Positions 34,801-47,488 are shown, counted from the first letter of the stretch. The stretch: DNA of 64,000 nt from Ancylostoma caninum (GCA_037903475.1 JBAJFG010000029.1:1757501-1821500), one strand, 5' to 3'. Notes: generated by a model not told the origin, from the sequence alone. Numbers and translations are program-made.

Positions 34801-37800
34801 CAAGTTAATATTTTGTAGGTCAGTGCTAGTCCGTACGGTGTATGTTGGACACCGAACAGGTCGAGTCGCCATATTGTCGCGACTGAGTTGTGAAAGAGTT
34901 GGCACTCGATTCAATGTTCGAGGAGCGAATTCTCTTGGATGTGTGGCGAATTTTGTAGAAACTGAACAGGTAACTGGCAAGTTATGGTTTCGTGGAGGTT
35001 TGGAATAGAGGACTTTGCTCAGGTAATCTCCTTCGATGACAGCGAATGCTCACTAGTGCAGATTCGTGGATCAGTTCCCTTGTTCTGGGAACAGCCCGGT
35101 GTACAGGTTGGATCTCATAAGGTTAAAGTGAGAGCGTTTGAGGCGAGCGCATCTGCCTATCACAGGTATTTCTTTTATTCACTGGGTTAGTAGATACCGC
35201 TCTCGTGATTGCTGGAATTTTTCCAGACATATGTCCAAGGTCACGTCGACGTATGGAAAGACTACGGTTGTGAATTTGCTGGGTAGTAAAGAGGGTGAAC
35301 GAGCTTTAGCCGATGCCTATCGAGTGAGTCGTTCATTAATTCTTCACAGTCGCTCCATTTGAATTCTTACCTACCCTGGGTTTTATCCAAGAATTTAGTC
35401 AAATTCATATTTTTCAGACTGCGCATAGAAATTCCAAGTTTGCTACATCCATCGAGTTCATTGACTTTGACTACCATGCGCAGATGAAAATCTCAAAGGA
35501 GTCACTAGGTCGATTGGTGAAAAGGCTAGCTCCTATTATGGAAGCTGGTTCTTTCTATGTTTCTATAAATGGAGTGGTAAAGAGGTTGGGTTTTAGTTGT
35601 GGATTGAGTATTTTTCCAATTGTTTCAATACGTCAGCATAGCTTCTGTTGTTGTTGCAGTGAACAATCTGGTGTGTTACGGGTCAACTGCTTGGACTGCC
35701 TTGATCGGACTAATTCTGTGCAGACCGCTGTTGGACTTTTGGTTGGTTCTTTTCTTGTTGAGACAAGAAACGAACTTCAACAATCCTCTCCTTTTTTTGT
35801 TCTGGTGCAGTAAATTATACAGTCTGCTCTAGTGTGTTTGACTCCATGAAGGGGTTTCATTTTATCTGTGGTTTTGTTTTATATCGGAGTTATTTGACCA
35901 CTAATAAAAAGGCGTATGGAAGCTGATTCGGAAGAATAGAAAAAAGTCACATCATTCTGATCCAGCGTTATAATCAAGGCATAGGGGAAGTCGTTAGGCC
36001 AGGAAAAATTTCTAAGTTATATAGTTTTTTTTCTTTTGAAAAATGTTGAGACTTTGAAAGTGCATGAAATTAGGTATTAAAGAAAGAAAAGGATGAGAAA
36101 AATTGTTGTCTGATTGCTCATTTCTTCTTAATTTATATCCGAGAATTAAGGACAAGCTATAATTGGTTTTTTCTGGTAATTATTCTTATAATTATGTATG
36201 GGAGTCCTTCTAGAAATCAGCCAAGAAATATTACATAAGAAATGACCAAAATAATTTTCCTAGGTGACAGTTTCCGGAGTGGTAGATTGTTATCAAGCTA
36301 ATTAGCTATGTTAGCTATGTATGTTCGTACAACTCGCTAAATTTCCTCTGGAAAGGAAAGAAAAGGAAACTTGCAGGAAAAAATACGCGACGTATGCAAT
36401 AAGATAGAAGTGATACTCAACTCAAAAAAAGGAAAAAAACGAAACAACCCATGTCAACACAGTTTGTTTTTGACATTTTTACTGCCACTTTTAAGAGGTA
36501 ACAGTACGACGCAGTGATGGGCGCGAGTGAGTAGGGGGAGCCACCCTATGATCTTTGGAGATACAGGTAATTAAGGAGAGGAGAGGTCTATCTTTTTGTT
36601 GCTGCTTGCTGGGAAAATGCTCGGTTTTCTGGAGTGATAGCGTCGTTTTTGCGCTAAGTCGTGTTATTTGAAGTGTTAAAGCCTTCATATTAAATTTCAC
36701 TGAAGTACTGAAGCTTCAATTCTTTGCTCTCTTTTTATCTGACGAGTGGTAAAAATTGCGCTTTTGTTGTTCTTTGGGGCTCTTTTTTACATTTCATACA
36801 CTTTCTGCTTTATTTCTCTTCTGCACCATTTGATAGAAGACATCAAACTTGATATCGCTCTTGATGTAACACCCTTTCCGCTAGTGCACATTCTCCTGCA
36901 AGGAGTTCTATTTCCTCCTTTATTTCCTCGGTCCTTAGTGCGTGGTGGGAAAATTCTGCTTGCAACTCTGCCGCTGCACAGCCTTAGGCAATCTTATCAT
37001 TTTTTAGAGAACTGACAAAAATTCCACCATTTAAATTTTCGAATATTCAGGTTGTGCGAGATCAAGTGGCTTCACTAGGCCTTGAGAAGGGAAAAGTGAA
37101 TGTGGAACAACGAATTGAAGAGATATTGCGAGATCTCTGGCAGAAAAACGGCGATCTCTGTAGTAATATTTATGCTGGAACGGGAGCGCTAGATGGAAAG
37201 AGCAAGGTTCGTGCACATGTTTCCTCTCTGTTTCCTTAATTTTGACCCAAATTTATGTAAGATCTTTGTTGGAAATGCTGTGGAATTTCAGTTCAAGGAT
37301 GCTTCACGTTCCATAGCGCGCACTATTCAAAATAATCTCATGGACAGTTCAAAACAGGAATCTTTTGATCTCTTTCTCACGGGAGCATGGTACGATTCTC
37401 GGATCTTTGACAGGGCGGCAAATGTACTTCCAAGCCCGATTTTGCAAGGTAAACGTCAGTTCCATCTCTTCCTCTCCTCCTCCCTCATTCTATTCCATTT
37501 CAGATGATTTCTACTTCTACGGTATGTCTTCTGTCAGGTTGTCCCATTTCAATTTTCCTTTGTATTGCTTTCTGGCTAGAAATTGTCACAGAATATAACC
37601 CCAATATTTCACAGAATGCGATGAAGCTGTAGAGCACGTGGTGAGCAGGATAAATGAGGTTACCACGCCGAATCCTATTAGGATCTTCGTTGGTGAGTGT
37701 TCTTTGGAGTAGCTGGTACAATAAGGTATTTTATATGGCTCGCATGACAATATCTAAATATATTTATGGCTAATTTTTCAAGAATCTTCAAAGGTTTTTA

Positions 37801-40800
37801 ACAGTACAGCATAGAAAGGTGATTTAAATAATTTTTTTATGTTATCGTTGAGCTGTTCAGGTACATGGAACGTCAACGGAGGCAAGAACATGCATAATAT
37901 TGCGTTCCGGAATCAGTCCAATATGGCGGATTGGATTTTTCCGAATGGGACACTTGGTATGGGCACCATAGGAGTACTACTCCTGCTCTTAAACAACCAC
38001 TATTTTTCAGTTGCCGTGGACAATATCGACGATGCTCCTGAGATCATTGCTATTGGGGTGGAAGAACTGGTGGATCTCAACGCGTCCAACTTAATGAAGG
38101 CCAGGTCTGTTGAGAACATCTGAGATTATTGCTGACATTTTATATCCATTTTATCTTAATTTATTCGATCTAACTTAATTTTATTCAAAGCAGTCAGGTG
38201 CACCAGAACTAACTCATTGATAAGAGCAGCGAAGAGAGTAATACACATGCATAGTTCGCTGAACTAAAAAAGATCCGAGATGCTTCGAAGTTTTTGGAAT
38301 GATTGTAGGAAGAACAAGCAGAACTCCTTAAACTCAGCGGAAAAGGAAAGCATCAAAATTACTGAAATTAAAAAATATGTAACTAGGAACGAAAATAAGG
38401 ATAAGACTTTCCGCCAGGGTTCTTCCAGAGAAGATCCATTTGAATTTAACCAGGTACGGGTAAGCTGAGGTATTGCGAGACTTTCCTGCTTTGACCCACT
38501 TTCCAATTTTTCTCGCTTGTATACATATGGGCGCTATGCTACCTAGCTGGAATCGAGGTTTTTGCTACTGAGACTTGTTTTTGATTCCATCCATGCTCCG
38601 GCGGCATCATTGGAAAGATGAGTAATTTTATGCCCATAGGCGGGGTTGAGGGGAAGCATTGCGTGAGACCGAAAGTCGTAAGTTGGAGAAGTTGAAGGAA
38701 GCTCGAAATTTGGCAAAATGTGGAGAGATTTAAAAAAAAAAAACACATGTATTTGCAAAATGTGGAGAGATAAAAAAAGCACATGTGTGAGTTGACACAG
38801 TTCAACGACTGCCAATCCTCCAGAATTCCACAAGGCAGAAGTTCATTTAACCTCAGAATTCAGAAAATTCCGATGTTCCGAAACCGGATTTCCGCTTACC
38901 CCTGTCCATAGCTATGATTACCATGGATAGCAACTAGGCACAAACGTCACGTATCATTAAACATAATGATAATGAGTAGGGAGGAAATTCAAGAACGATA
39001 AAACGTTTACCATGGGTAATTTACAATGATGCATGCAGATCTCTTTAATCCTCTTGTAAACGTGTGCTTTGTATAAGACTGGAATCCGATTATGGAATCC
39101 AGATATATGTATAAGTGAGTTCTGCCATAATGGTTGAAGTTTTTTAACCATTTCTTACGCACTCAGGTCTATCGCCTTCTAAATTGGAGATTAAGCTAAG
39201 CTTTCTGTTTAATTTTTACTATCTATGATAGGAACCTTCCGAACGTCAGAATAATCCTGTTCTTATGTTATTTTCACTATAAAAGGTTATAAATTGAATC
39301 AGCAAATTTATTAGCTAATTTTCAAGCTTAAAAATTACGGCGTTGGCGCTACTGGATACATTTTATCTTGAGTTGTCTGAGAACAATTTGGGTTTTGGGC
39401 ACTTATTCATTTAATTTTTCTGATCTTTAATAATTCATTTTCTTTAAACCGGTATTTTCTTTGGTATGAAAATCTGTTGTGTTTAGCACAACAAACCAAC
39501 GGCTGTGGACAGAAGGTATTCGAAGAGTTCTTCACGAACATGGCTCCTACATACTACTTGTCGTTGAGCAGTTGGTATGATGAATTTCCGGATTTTTATT
39601 CTTTGTTTTTCTTTTCTTCACTTTTCCATTTTCTGTATTCTTACTATTACATATCACAAACAATTTTAGGTTGGAGTGTGCTTGTTCCTTTTTGTTCGAC
39701 CGCATCTCGCTCCTTATATAAAGGATTTCGCTGTCGCCTCTGTGAAAACGGGTATGGGAGGAGCTACTGGAAATAAGGTGGGTCCGGTAGAGTACATGTA
39801 TTGTCCATCAGATCTGCCTTTGTAATCAAATCAGTTGTTGTTTACAGGGTTCCATAGCTTTCCGAATGGTTGTGCATTCAACGAGTTTCTGTTTTGTTTG
39901 TTCTCATTTTGCTGCCGGTCAGAATGAGGTGACCTCTAGCGTTTTTTTTTTGTTTTTTCTGTTTTCTTGGGATTACAATTGGAGGTAGATTATTAATGAA
40001 TGTTGCTATTTTGCAGGTGCGAGATCGCAATGAAGATTTCACCTCAGCTTTAAAAAGAATCAGGTTTCCCCAGGGGAGGGATATTGAATCTCACGACGTA
40101 GTCTTTTGGTTTGGCGATTTTAATTACAGGTACGTATGTCGATGTATCTAGTTAATATGTTTTAGTCACCAAGCTGATCGTCCGGCTAAACCCAGATTCT
40201 CAGGCTTGCTTTAGAGCTCGCTTCGCTCGCTTTATCATCTAATGTCACATTCCCCACTGCGCGCAGGCGCGCTTCTCAGACAGCAATGGACCCATCTCGT
40301 AGCGATTTCACGCTTCAGTTGTGTTCATACTTCGTCGCGGCGCGACCGTCGCGCATGAGCAAACCGTTCAAAAGTCTTTGCTCTCATGTGGGTCTTCGCT
40401 GCGTTGCTAAAATGTTTTCAATTGTTGACACCTATTTCGCTCATTTACTTGTTTATTATACGTTAGCAAAATCGTACATTGAAGATAAACATAGCGACAG
40501 ATTTGTGTACTTTGCTGGTTTTTTTCTACTTGGCAGTCCTATAACATTCGTTCTTTTACTTGTTGTTTTACAGGATAAACTTGAGTGGCGATGACGTGAA
40601 GAGAGCAGTGTATTCAGGAGATCTGACAACGTTGTGGCAGTTTGACCAGCTCACCCAGCAAAAAGCTCAAGGCTTGGTCAGTTTCTAAAATAAATAGGAG
40701 GTTTGATGACTATTTCCATGATTTTGCCCTCATAGTCACACCTAGAACGTTGTGATTCATCGAGATCTTGACAGCTGTGCAGATTTGCAGCAGCGATTCT

Positions 40801-43286
40801 CTTTTCCAGGTTTTTGATGGATTCCAAGAGGGCACTCTTTCCTTTGCGCCTACCTACAAATACGACACTTTCTCGGATGACTACGACACTAGTGAGAAGT
40901 GCCGTGCACCAGCGTGGACAGATCGAATTCTATGGAAGGTGCAGAGGAGCCCTCCAGAGATGAAATTGATCCGGTAAATATTTCTGGAGAGTAACCTCAA
41001 TATTCTGAGTCTCGATCAGTCATTTTTGCATCTCGAGATGCCGTTATTTAATTTGCCGCGCCGCACCACCCACGCGGTGCGATAGACCAGGTGAGCGCTG
41101 TGGTTGTCAGGCTTTGACTGGATTATGTTTTACTATTTGGTGCCTCATGAGCCATGAATTCTAAAATGGAAACGAAGATAAAAAGAAAAGCGCTGGAAGA
41201 CGTAAACGAAACATCAGTAGCGACTCTGCCGCGCCGCATAGGTGGCGCAGCGCCACAGACCAGATTGGCGGTATTCTGTGGCAAAAAAAAAAATGATTGA
41301 CCGAAACTGTATGAATCGTTTGGCAAATAAGCACTTCTGATTCAGGTACTTCCGTTCCGAGCTTAAAACATCGGATCATCGTCCAGTCGGAGCTCTTTTC
41401 TCAGTAAATGTCTACCGGGTGAACCAGGCAAAGTGTGTGGAGCTGGTTGAGGACATTGTCGCGTAAGTGACTTCCTTTTATCATTTTCTTTATTCCTTAC
41501 TCATAATTTCTTTTATCTATTTGTTGCTTTCCGCTGAAGATGAGTGATCGGCGAGATGATGACTTGTTTAGGTGTCTAGGGCCACCTGACAGTACAATCA
41601 TTTGTTCGTTGGCGGGCACGAAACGATTCCCAGCGTCGCTGTTCCCACAAGTGGCTGCGAAGCTCAAGGAAATTCCAGCGCACATTAGGCTTAGCAAGTG
41701 AGTGACTTGTACGAGATTTATTTAATTTAGAATTTGTCAAAGATGGTGTTTAGATTTGAAGATGGCGAACTGCACATTGTTCTGGAAAACGGAGAGACAG
41801 CGCTGGCTGCATTGAGCATGGATGGAATACAGATAGGTGAGCGGTGGTGGAGTTACGCGACAGTATTTCGCTCAAACACAAATAATGGTGAATTTCTGAG
41901 TGTTGGTAAGGCAAAATTGGCTTTCAACATTCATTCTGACGAAGAGCCGTGTGAAAATTCTTTCCGACGCTGCTTGCAGTGTATATAGTCGTGGAAGGAA
42001 AAACACCGTAGCTGTATATTCATTACCACCTGCCTTTATTCACGTTTCTATAGATTGAATGTAATCGCATCCACGTTTTCATTCCATGGCGCGAATTCTG
42101 CGCGATAGCTAGAGACAACACAAATTGATGAGCAGCTAATACAGATTGTGCCGTTACAAACCAGAAATTAGCTGGATAAAGGTATCCTGCTCTGAAACGA
42201 GTGGATAGGTATCAGTAGATAAATCTAGCAGAATTTTCAAACCACTGTAGATATTCGTCAGAGCTTGTTTATCCGGCTGGATAAAGTTCATTGGACGCGA
42301 ACTCTGATTATAATGACCTATTCATGTCTGAATAAGCCTCAATGTTTTTAATTAGATTTACCTAAATACCAGTCGCGGACGCAGAAAGTGGGCGGGAAAG
42401 GGGCGTGGGAAAAAAATGGGGTCTCCGCCGTTTTGGGGACCCAGACGGGAAATAAGATTAATGAAGATACTAATTACAATGGTAAATAATTAATAAAAAT
42501 TATATTAAAAATAAACAATTAAGAATAGATTAATACAAGGTTTTTATTTGCATTGTAAAGTAATTTCAACCCCCCCCCCCGCCTCCCCCTCCCCCCTCCC
42601 TGCGTCCGCCACTGACAAATACTTAAATGGTCGGAATAGACCTCTTTTTTTAGCTGAGAAGTTCTCGGAACCCAAATTTGACCATTTTGGATCCGTCTTG
42701 GACAAACTGTAACTTTGAAAATCCAGCCCTGGTTGTTTTAAATTCTCCGTGATATTCAGAAGGGCACACACTATCGGTCCGTTTGAAATCGCCGGATTGG
42801 ACTGAAGGACTGCAGCCGAAGTTGACTAAATTTGCGGAGACCGCAGCTTCTGAAGATACGATCTCAATCAAAGACACCGATTTCAATATTCCAAACGGGG
42901 ACGAATTCGAGTTTGATGGTTCGTTGATTTTCATTGCAGTTTTGTATTTATTGCCATAACAGGCAGCCGGGACCAGCGTTAGCCAGATTTTTTGCAGACA
43001 ATGATGATGATCTAACGTCTACCTTGAGCGCTGACAAAGCCAGCTCTGGCAGAGCATCTCCAATCACTGGTATTGAGGATTTTGCACCCAGGTAGGCCAT
43101 ACACGCTGAGCTTGGTGGATTTGCTTGACGTAAAAGCACGTTTTCAGATGTACTATCACACCTCTGCAATCTGCGTACACCCCACAAACCGCTATGCCTA
43201 TTCGACAAGCTCCAGCCCCTCCAACACTTCCCAACCGGCCTCCTATACCTGTTATTCCGCCACGGCCAAAGGGCTACAACGGCTGA
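31805..43286 (+). CDS. unc-26: Synaptojanin, phosphoinositide phosphatase
   Basis: Twenty-eight exons join in phase to 1063 residues: 31805-31928, 32627-32707, 32811-32953, 33971-34086, 34147-34221, 34819-34969, 35023-35165, 35227-35323, 35418-35584, 35660-35741, 37051-37206, 37292-37448, 37504-37521, 37615-37692, 37861-37956, 38011-38104, 39487-39574, 39670-39777, 39848-39928, 40017-40129, 40574-40676, 40810-40973, 41346-41462, 41572-41697, 41754-41836, 42760-42922, 42963-43091 and 43148-43286. The Sac1 domain carries the CX5R site (CLDCLDRT, C376-R382). The 5-phosphatase starts at [10 protein letters not shown] (about 530) and has [14 protein letters not shown] (791-796) and SDHRPV. An RRM-like domain and a short proline-rich tail ([19 protein letters not shown]) follow. 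Synaptojanin removes PI(4,5)P2 phosphates at synapses to uncoat endocytic vesicles. The tail is much shorter than in vertebrates; other 3' isoforms are possible. Confidence 0.93.
32281..32450. repeat. Foldback of the TTACCC-GGTAAACGTG family, copy 1
   Basis: AATTGAGATTACCCAGAGTAAACGTG on the left is mirrored near 32417-32447 by ACGTTTAACCTGGGTAATCTC. TACCC/GGGTA blocks recur inside. It lies in unc-26 intron 1. Other copies: 43798-43905, 48106-48215 and a half copy at 39001-39033. Confidence 0.75.
38640..38906. mobile_element. Degraded relative of the 29694 hAT MITE
   Basis: It shares with the 29694 element GTGAGACCGAAAGTCGTAAG-like, CAACGACTGCCAATC and CCGGATTTCCGCTTACCCCTG blocks in the same order. 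The target duplication is no longer exact. It lies in unc-26 intron 16. Confidence 0.75.
42372..42617. repeat. Imperfect inverted repeat, GCGGACGCAG family
   Basis: AGTCGCGGACGCAGAAAGTG on the left and CCCTGCGTCCGCCACTGAC on the right flank an AT-rich core, in unc-26 intron 25. Likely a MITE relic. Confidence 0.6.
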
Positions 43287-43797
43287 ATGCTGTAGTCAGT
43301 AGAGAGTAGTTTCAGAGTAGATTTCTTTATCAGGGTTGGTTGTGCATCACTTTGTAAACATTCCACTGTATTTATTACAACTTTACATGAATATTATTTA
43401 TTTGCTGAGGAGTTATGGCATTTCATTAGCTGGCTTCTTGGAATCACATAATTTTGTGAATGATGCGATTTTCAAAAGTGAACAAAAATGAACTGGACCT
43501 GTCACGATCTAGACGTCGTCAAAATCAGGTGACCTCTTGCTTGTATTGAAAGGTGGATTCCACTCCATAAATTAGCAAGAGCCAGAATACTCCTAGATGC
43601 TCATTACCTGGCAGGAATTTCTCTCACAATCCATCCTGGAAGAAGGGAAGAGAGTTTGAGTGCGCCAATCATACAACCTTGACACGTCCTTTTTCCCTCA
43701 CGAAGATACGTCCCTCTTGGCCAATTAGGAGGCCGCTTTTTGTGAGGCGAAATGATCCAGTTTCTTATTAGAGCAGCTCAGACCTTCTCCTGGCCTG

Positions 43798-43905
43798 GAT
43801 GCATCGTGGAGATTACCCACGGTAAACGTGGTGATGCTCGTGTCAACGGTGGGTAAGCTTCTGCGGTGTTAACGTGTTTACCATGGGTAATAATAATGAT
43901 ACGTG
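43798..43905. repeat. Foldback of the TTACCC-GGTAAACGTG family, copy 2
   Basis: GAGATTACCCACGGTAAACG is mirrored by AACGTGTTTACCATGGGTAA. The centre carries a second internal inverted pair. The outer flanks GATGCATCGTGG and AATGATACGTGCC are also partly inverted. Confidence 0.8.
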
Positions 43906-45061
43906 CCGCCTCTGGATTGCTCCTGGCACAAAGAGAGGTCACCTAGACCTGTACAGAGAAAAATTTTCAATTTACATACCAAATGAATAAAAGAAACAAA
44001 TCCTACTTCTAAACCCAAAGTAACCATAGAAAAACCTGTTTGAGATAATGTACTCAAAACTACAGCCTTTTTTAATATATTCCTCTACCAAAGCAGCAAC
44101 CCTTGAAAAAGCAGTAAACAAACCGACCAACAAAATAATTATTATTACTCCGCCATTTAACATAACCCTACTAAAATTTATTAACAAAGTTTTTCTTGAA
44201 GCCATATTCCCACTCCTCACAGTCTGCGTCGGGCTCCTACGGCGAATTCTGTTGTGCACAGTAGTGGACCACCCCCCCCGTTGAAGTTTTGCCCTATTTC
44301 TTTACATCGCCATGGACCTGCATATCTACATATCTCTTGGGGTTCTTCTATTTTTGTGCTCTCGTACACCCAGAGCCCCCCCCCACACCCCTCCGAGAAT
44401 GGGTCGCCAAATTTTCGAAATCATTTCACAATGCAAATAAAATCTTGTATTAGTTTATTTTTGACTGTTTATTTTTATTATTATCTTAGAATAATTTTTA
44501 TCAACTATTTGTTATTATAAAAAGTATTTTCATCGATGTTGCTTCCTCCGAAGGTCTGTGTCCGAAGTAGCGGAGACCCCACTTTTTTCCCACTGATCCG
44601 TAGGGTGACGTAGTTCTAGCTGTGTGCTCGCGCTTCCTCGCAAAACTGTGGATTCGTTCCTAGCATTCTCCCCTGTACTGCGCTCTGAAGCACTCCCATC
44701 ATCTGGCCTCTCTGCTCCGCTCTAAAACAATTACTGGTGGTATGGGAGCGATCATACGATAAACGGCTGAGGCTGAAACGTCGCGAGTACAGCGTCGTTG
44801 TGAATTGTGACATAGACCTTTACGAATTCTGTCTGCTCTGTCTTTGTGCAATTTATTAGAACTGTATAATGAAGAATGGGCTCAGCTGCACCTTGACGCA
44901 ACCCGAACACAGGTGAGACGCACACTTTTGCGACGTCAAAGCTGTTCAGCGCGGTCGTGTCGACCAATGCCATGTCGACCGATCACCAAGGGAACCCTCA
45001 CAAATGAGTGCTTGGGTCTGTTTATCGAATGAAATGATATGTCGAATGACAATAACATGCA

Positions 45062-45069
45062 TATAAAAG
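45062..45069 (+). promoter_or_regulatory. TATA box of the arginine-rich AT-hook gene
   Basis: TATAAAAG lies 36 bases before the ATG at 45105, an unusually clear core promoter for a worm gene and one that implies a very short leader. Confidence 0.6.
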
Positions 45070-45104
45070 GGGATGGAAGAGTAGGTGTGGTTCATTTACT
45101 AACG

Positions 45105-45841
45105 ATGCCTCGTCGACGTTCCTCACGACGTTCCTCACGCAGCAGATCATCAAGCCGTAGCCGAAGCACCTCAAGGCGACGAGTCCGCAGAGGCAACCGA
45201 TCACGACGCGGTTCAAGAAGGAGCGGCTCTCGTGAGTGGTTTCGTGATCGCAGATCCCGGCTACAGAAGCAGTCGTGGCTCTTTCAGGTCGTGGAGCAAA
45301 GTCTAGGAGATACTCATCCCGACGATCCTCCAGAGGTCGTTCTCGCCGCAGTCGTTCACGATCCCGAAGCTCTTCGAGGAGAAGAAGAAGCACCTCGAGA
45401 AGAGGAGGTCGCTCACGACGTGCTACCCGAAGCAAAGCCGCTAAGGGAAGGCCTTTGTCACGACGTGGCAGACGATTGAGTGCTGGAGGCACGAAGAAGA
45501 CAACGCGATCACGGGCGAAGAAGGCGGAAGACGGGACGGAAAACACAACGCCGCCGACGTCAAACAGTGATAGCCCACAGGAATCCGCGGAAAACCCGCC
45601 AGCACGACGACGTGGAAGGAAGCCACGTGCCGAAGCAGCTCCCGAAGGGTGCGATCATTTTCCATAATTCCTTGGAAACTTGCGAACAGAAATCAATTCT
45701 TGTTTTTCCATCAAATCTTCAACGTCTTTTAAAATCTCAATCTCTCGAGAATTACCTAATCCCAGTGATGTTTTCAGATGTGCTGCAGAGCAATCTGCTG
45801 GACCGCGCCGTCGAGGTCGCCCAAAGAAAGCGAAAGCATAG
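45105..45841 (+). CDS. Arg/Ser-rich nuclear basic protein with C-terminal AT-hook (sperm-type chromatin protein?)
   Basis: Three exons, 45105-45231, 45288-45648 and 45778-45841, join at phases 1 and 2 to 183 residues. The first 110 or so residues are runs of RRRS, SRSRS and SSRRRRS with almost no hydrophobic residues. An acidic/polar stretch (KKAEDGTENTTPPTSNSDS) follows, then two DNA-binding-type basic motifs: ARRRGRKPRAEA and, in exon 3, PRRRGRPKKAKA, a classic AT-hook core. There is no RRM, so an SR splicing factor is less likely. Composition plus AT-hook suggests a protamine-like sperm nuclear protein, as in nematode sperm-chromatin proteins, with phosphorylatable RS dipeptides. A TATA box is close upstream and AATAAA lies at 45862-45867, 21 bases past the stop. 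The gene model is good; the function is inferred. Confidence 0.75.
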
Positions 45842-45861
45842 GCCTGAATACTAATTTTTTG

Positions 45862-45867
45862 AATAAA
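45862..45867 (+). terminator. Polyadenylation signal of the arginine-rich gene
   Basis: AATAAA 21 bases after the stop codon at 45841; a second lies about 40 bases further on. Confidence 0.6.
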
Positions 45868-46189
45868 TAGAGGTTTCGTGAAAGGATAGGCCTGAACTGA
45901 TGTATGAATAAACATATAGGAATTCTGTGTGTTCCATTATTATTTCACTCTCATGCTCATGAAGTACTTCACAGCGAAAATGTCCTAACTACCTATAGTA
46001 AAATAAAGAATTGCCGTGCGACGGGCTGTACGCAAATCGTCGCTTCAGTATGGATCCATGCAATTCTCTCTAAATTCAAAGAATAACGGGGTGAAACTGC
46101 AGACTGCTTTGTGAAGGCGCCAACCACTCTGAACTCAAAAACAACTTCCTGATCGCATCGGAAACTTGCTTTTCTAAGCTTGTCTACAA

Positions 46190-47306
46190 CTTGTTTTCAC
46201 CCTTCCTTGCCAACAAGTTGTCTCTTTTCACTGAAAATCTGCGAATACAAATTGTCGACAAGCTTTTGGGTGGACATCTTGTCGAAAAGGAAGTGTGTGA
46301 CTGCAAAGAATTGAGTGAAGCTGTGATGGTATCGAATTGATTTCAATGAGTTGAATCGAATGAATAGTCTATGGAAATAGGACCTTATATACCAGCTGCG
46401 TGCGACAGTCGTGCGTCAGACGGCGCGTATCCATTTGCGAAAGATTTCCCATGAACACCGGTTACATAGGCATGTGCACTCTCAATGAAAAAAAAACATG
46501 ACTGCGCGAGGCCGTAAACGCGTATTTCTGAGCTGCGTCAGCGATGCTACTCATCCAATTTTTCATCATATATGTAGCCGCACGCGCGTCAAGCGCACGC
46601 ATCGAGTATAAATTACCCTATAGATGAACGCGCGTCAAACGGCCAATTTATAATAGCTGCGTGCATCAGTCGCGCATCAGTCGCACGCATCCATTTGAAA
46701 GGGATTTTCCAGGAAGACCGGTCAACACGCCATGTACATATTCAATGAAAGAAACGAACGGCCACCGCGAGGCCGTAAACACGTGCGTCTCAGCTGCGAC
46801 TGGGTCCTTCTCCTATTCTTCAGCATATGATCACACGCTCGTCAGTCGCACGCATGCACTATAAATTACCCTAAACGCGTGTGCCTAAGCTGCGTCAGCG
46901 ATGCTAGTCATTCTATCTTTCGTCATATTTGTAGACTTACGCGCGTCACGCCCACGCATCAGGTATAAATTACCCTATAGATGCACGTGCGTCAAACGCA
47001 CGCATCTACCAATATGAATTGCCCTATATCGGGCCGTTCACAGTCAATGCGTATAAGAATTGAAGTCGCTCAGGCAACGATGTGCTAGGCGTTTCAAGGG
47101 CAACTTATACTCGGTGCGTGCGTCAGTCGCGCGTCAGGCACATGCATTTGCAGAGAATTTTCAATGAAAACCGATAAACGTGGCGTGTACATCTTCGATG
47201 AGGAGAACGGGCAGCCGATGAGCTGCGACTGGCCCAATTCTTCATCATATAGAGGCGCGTGCGTCAAACAACTTGCCGGCAAGGAAGGGTGAAAACAAGT
47301 TGTAGG
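46190..47306. repeat. Degenerate tandem array inside inverted arms
   Basis: The arms are CAACTTGTTTTCACCCTTCC near 46190-46220 and the inverse near 47268-47306. Between them at least three partial copies of a roughly 245-bp unit repeat: GCTGCGTGCG-CAGTCGCGC, CGCATCCATTTG, a GATTTTCC/ACCGGT block, CATGTACAT/TTCAATGA, GCGAGGCCGTAAAC and TATAAATTACCCTA. A shorter relative of the arms lies at about 50570-50860 in the opposite orientation. No coding signal. Probably a transposon-derived satellite seed. Confidence 0.7.
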
Positions 47307-47419
47307 CAAGTGACGACAGTTCTATGCAGTAATGGGAAGTCTGTTCATGAAATATTTGGTGAATAGTTCGGCCTAGTAGCATGAAAAAACCAGCGCTTGG
47401 CTTGCATTGAAGCAAATAA

Positions 47420-47425
47420 TTTATT
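47420..47425 (-). terminator. Polyadenylation signal of the SLC35-like gene
   Basis: AATAAA on the minus strand, about 65 bases past the stop at 47489. Confidence 0.55.
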
Positions 47426-47488
47426 GGTAAGTAAAAACCACGACAAACTGTAGAAGACCCTTTGATACATCTTGCACAATAACAACGA

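Larger units (their letters stand above)
43287..45104. other. Spacer between unc-26 and the arginine-rich gene
   Basis: Contains the foldback at 43798-43905, an AATAAA near 43984 that may serve unc-26, and a C-rich/AT-rich block at 44265-44590 of the GTGG-ACG family. No gene seen. TATAAAAG at 45062 belongs to the next gene. Confidence 0.6.

Noticed and set aside
45022..45546. Minus-strand 174-codon frame
   Set aside because: Antisense shadow of the arginine-rich exons; no family similarity and no splice support.
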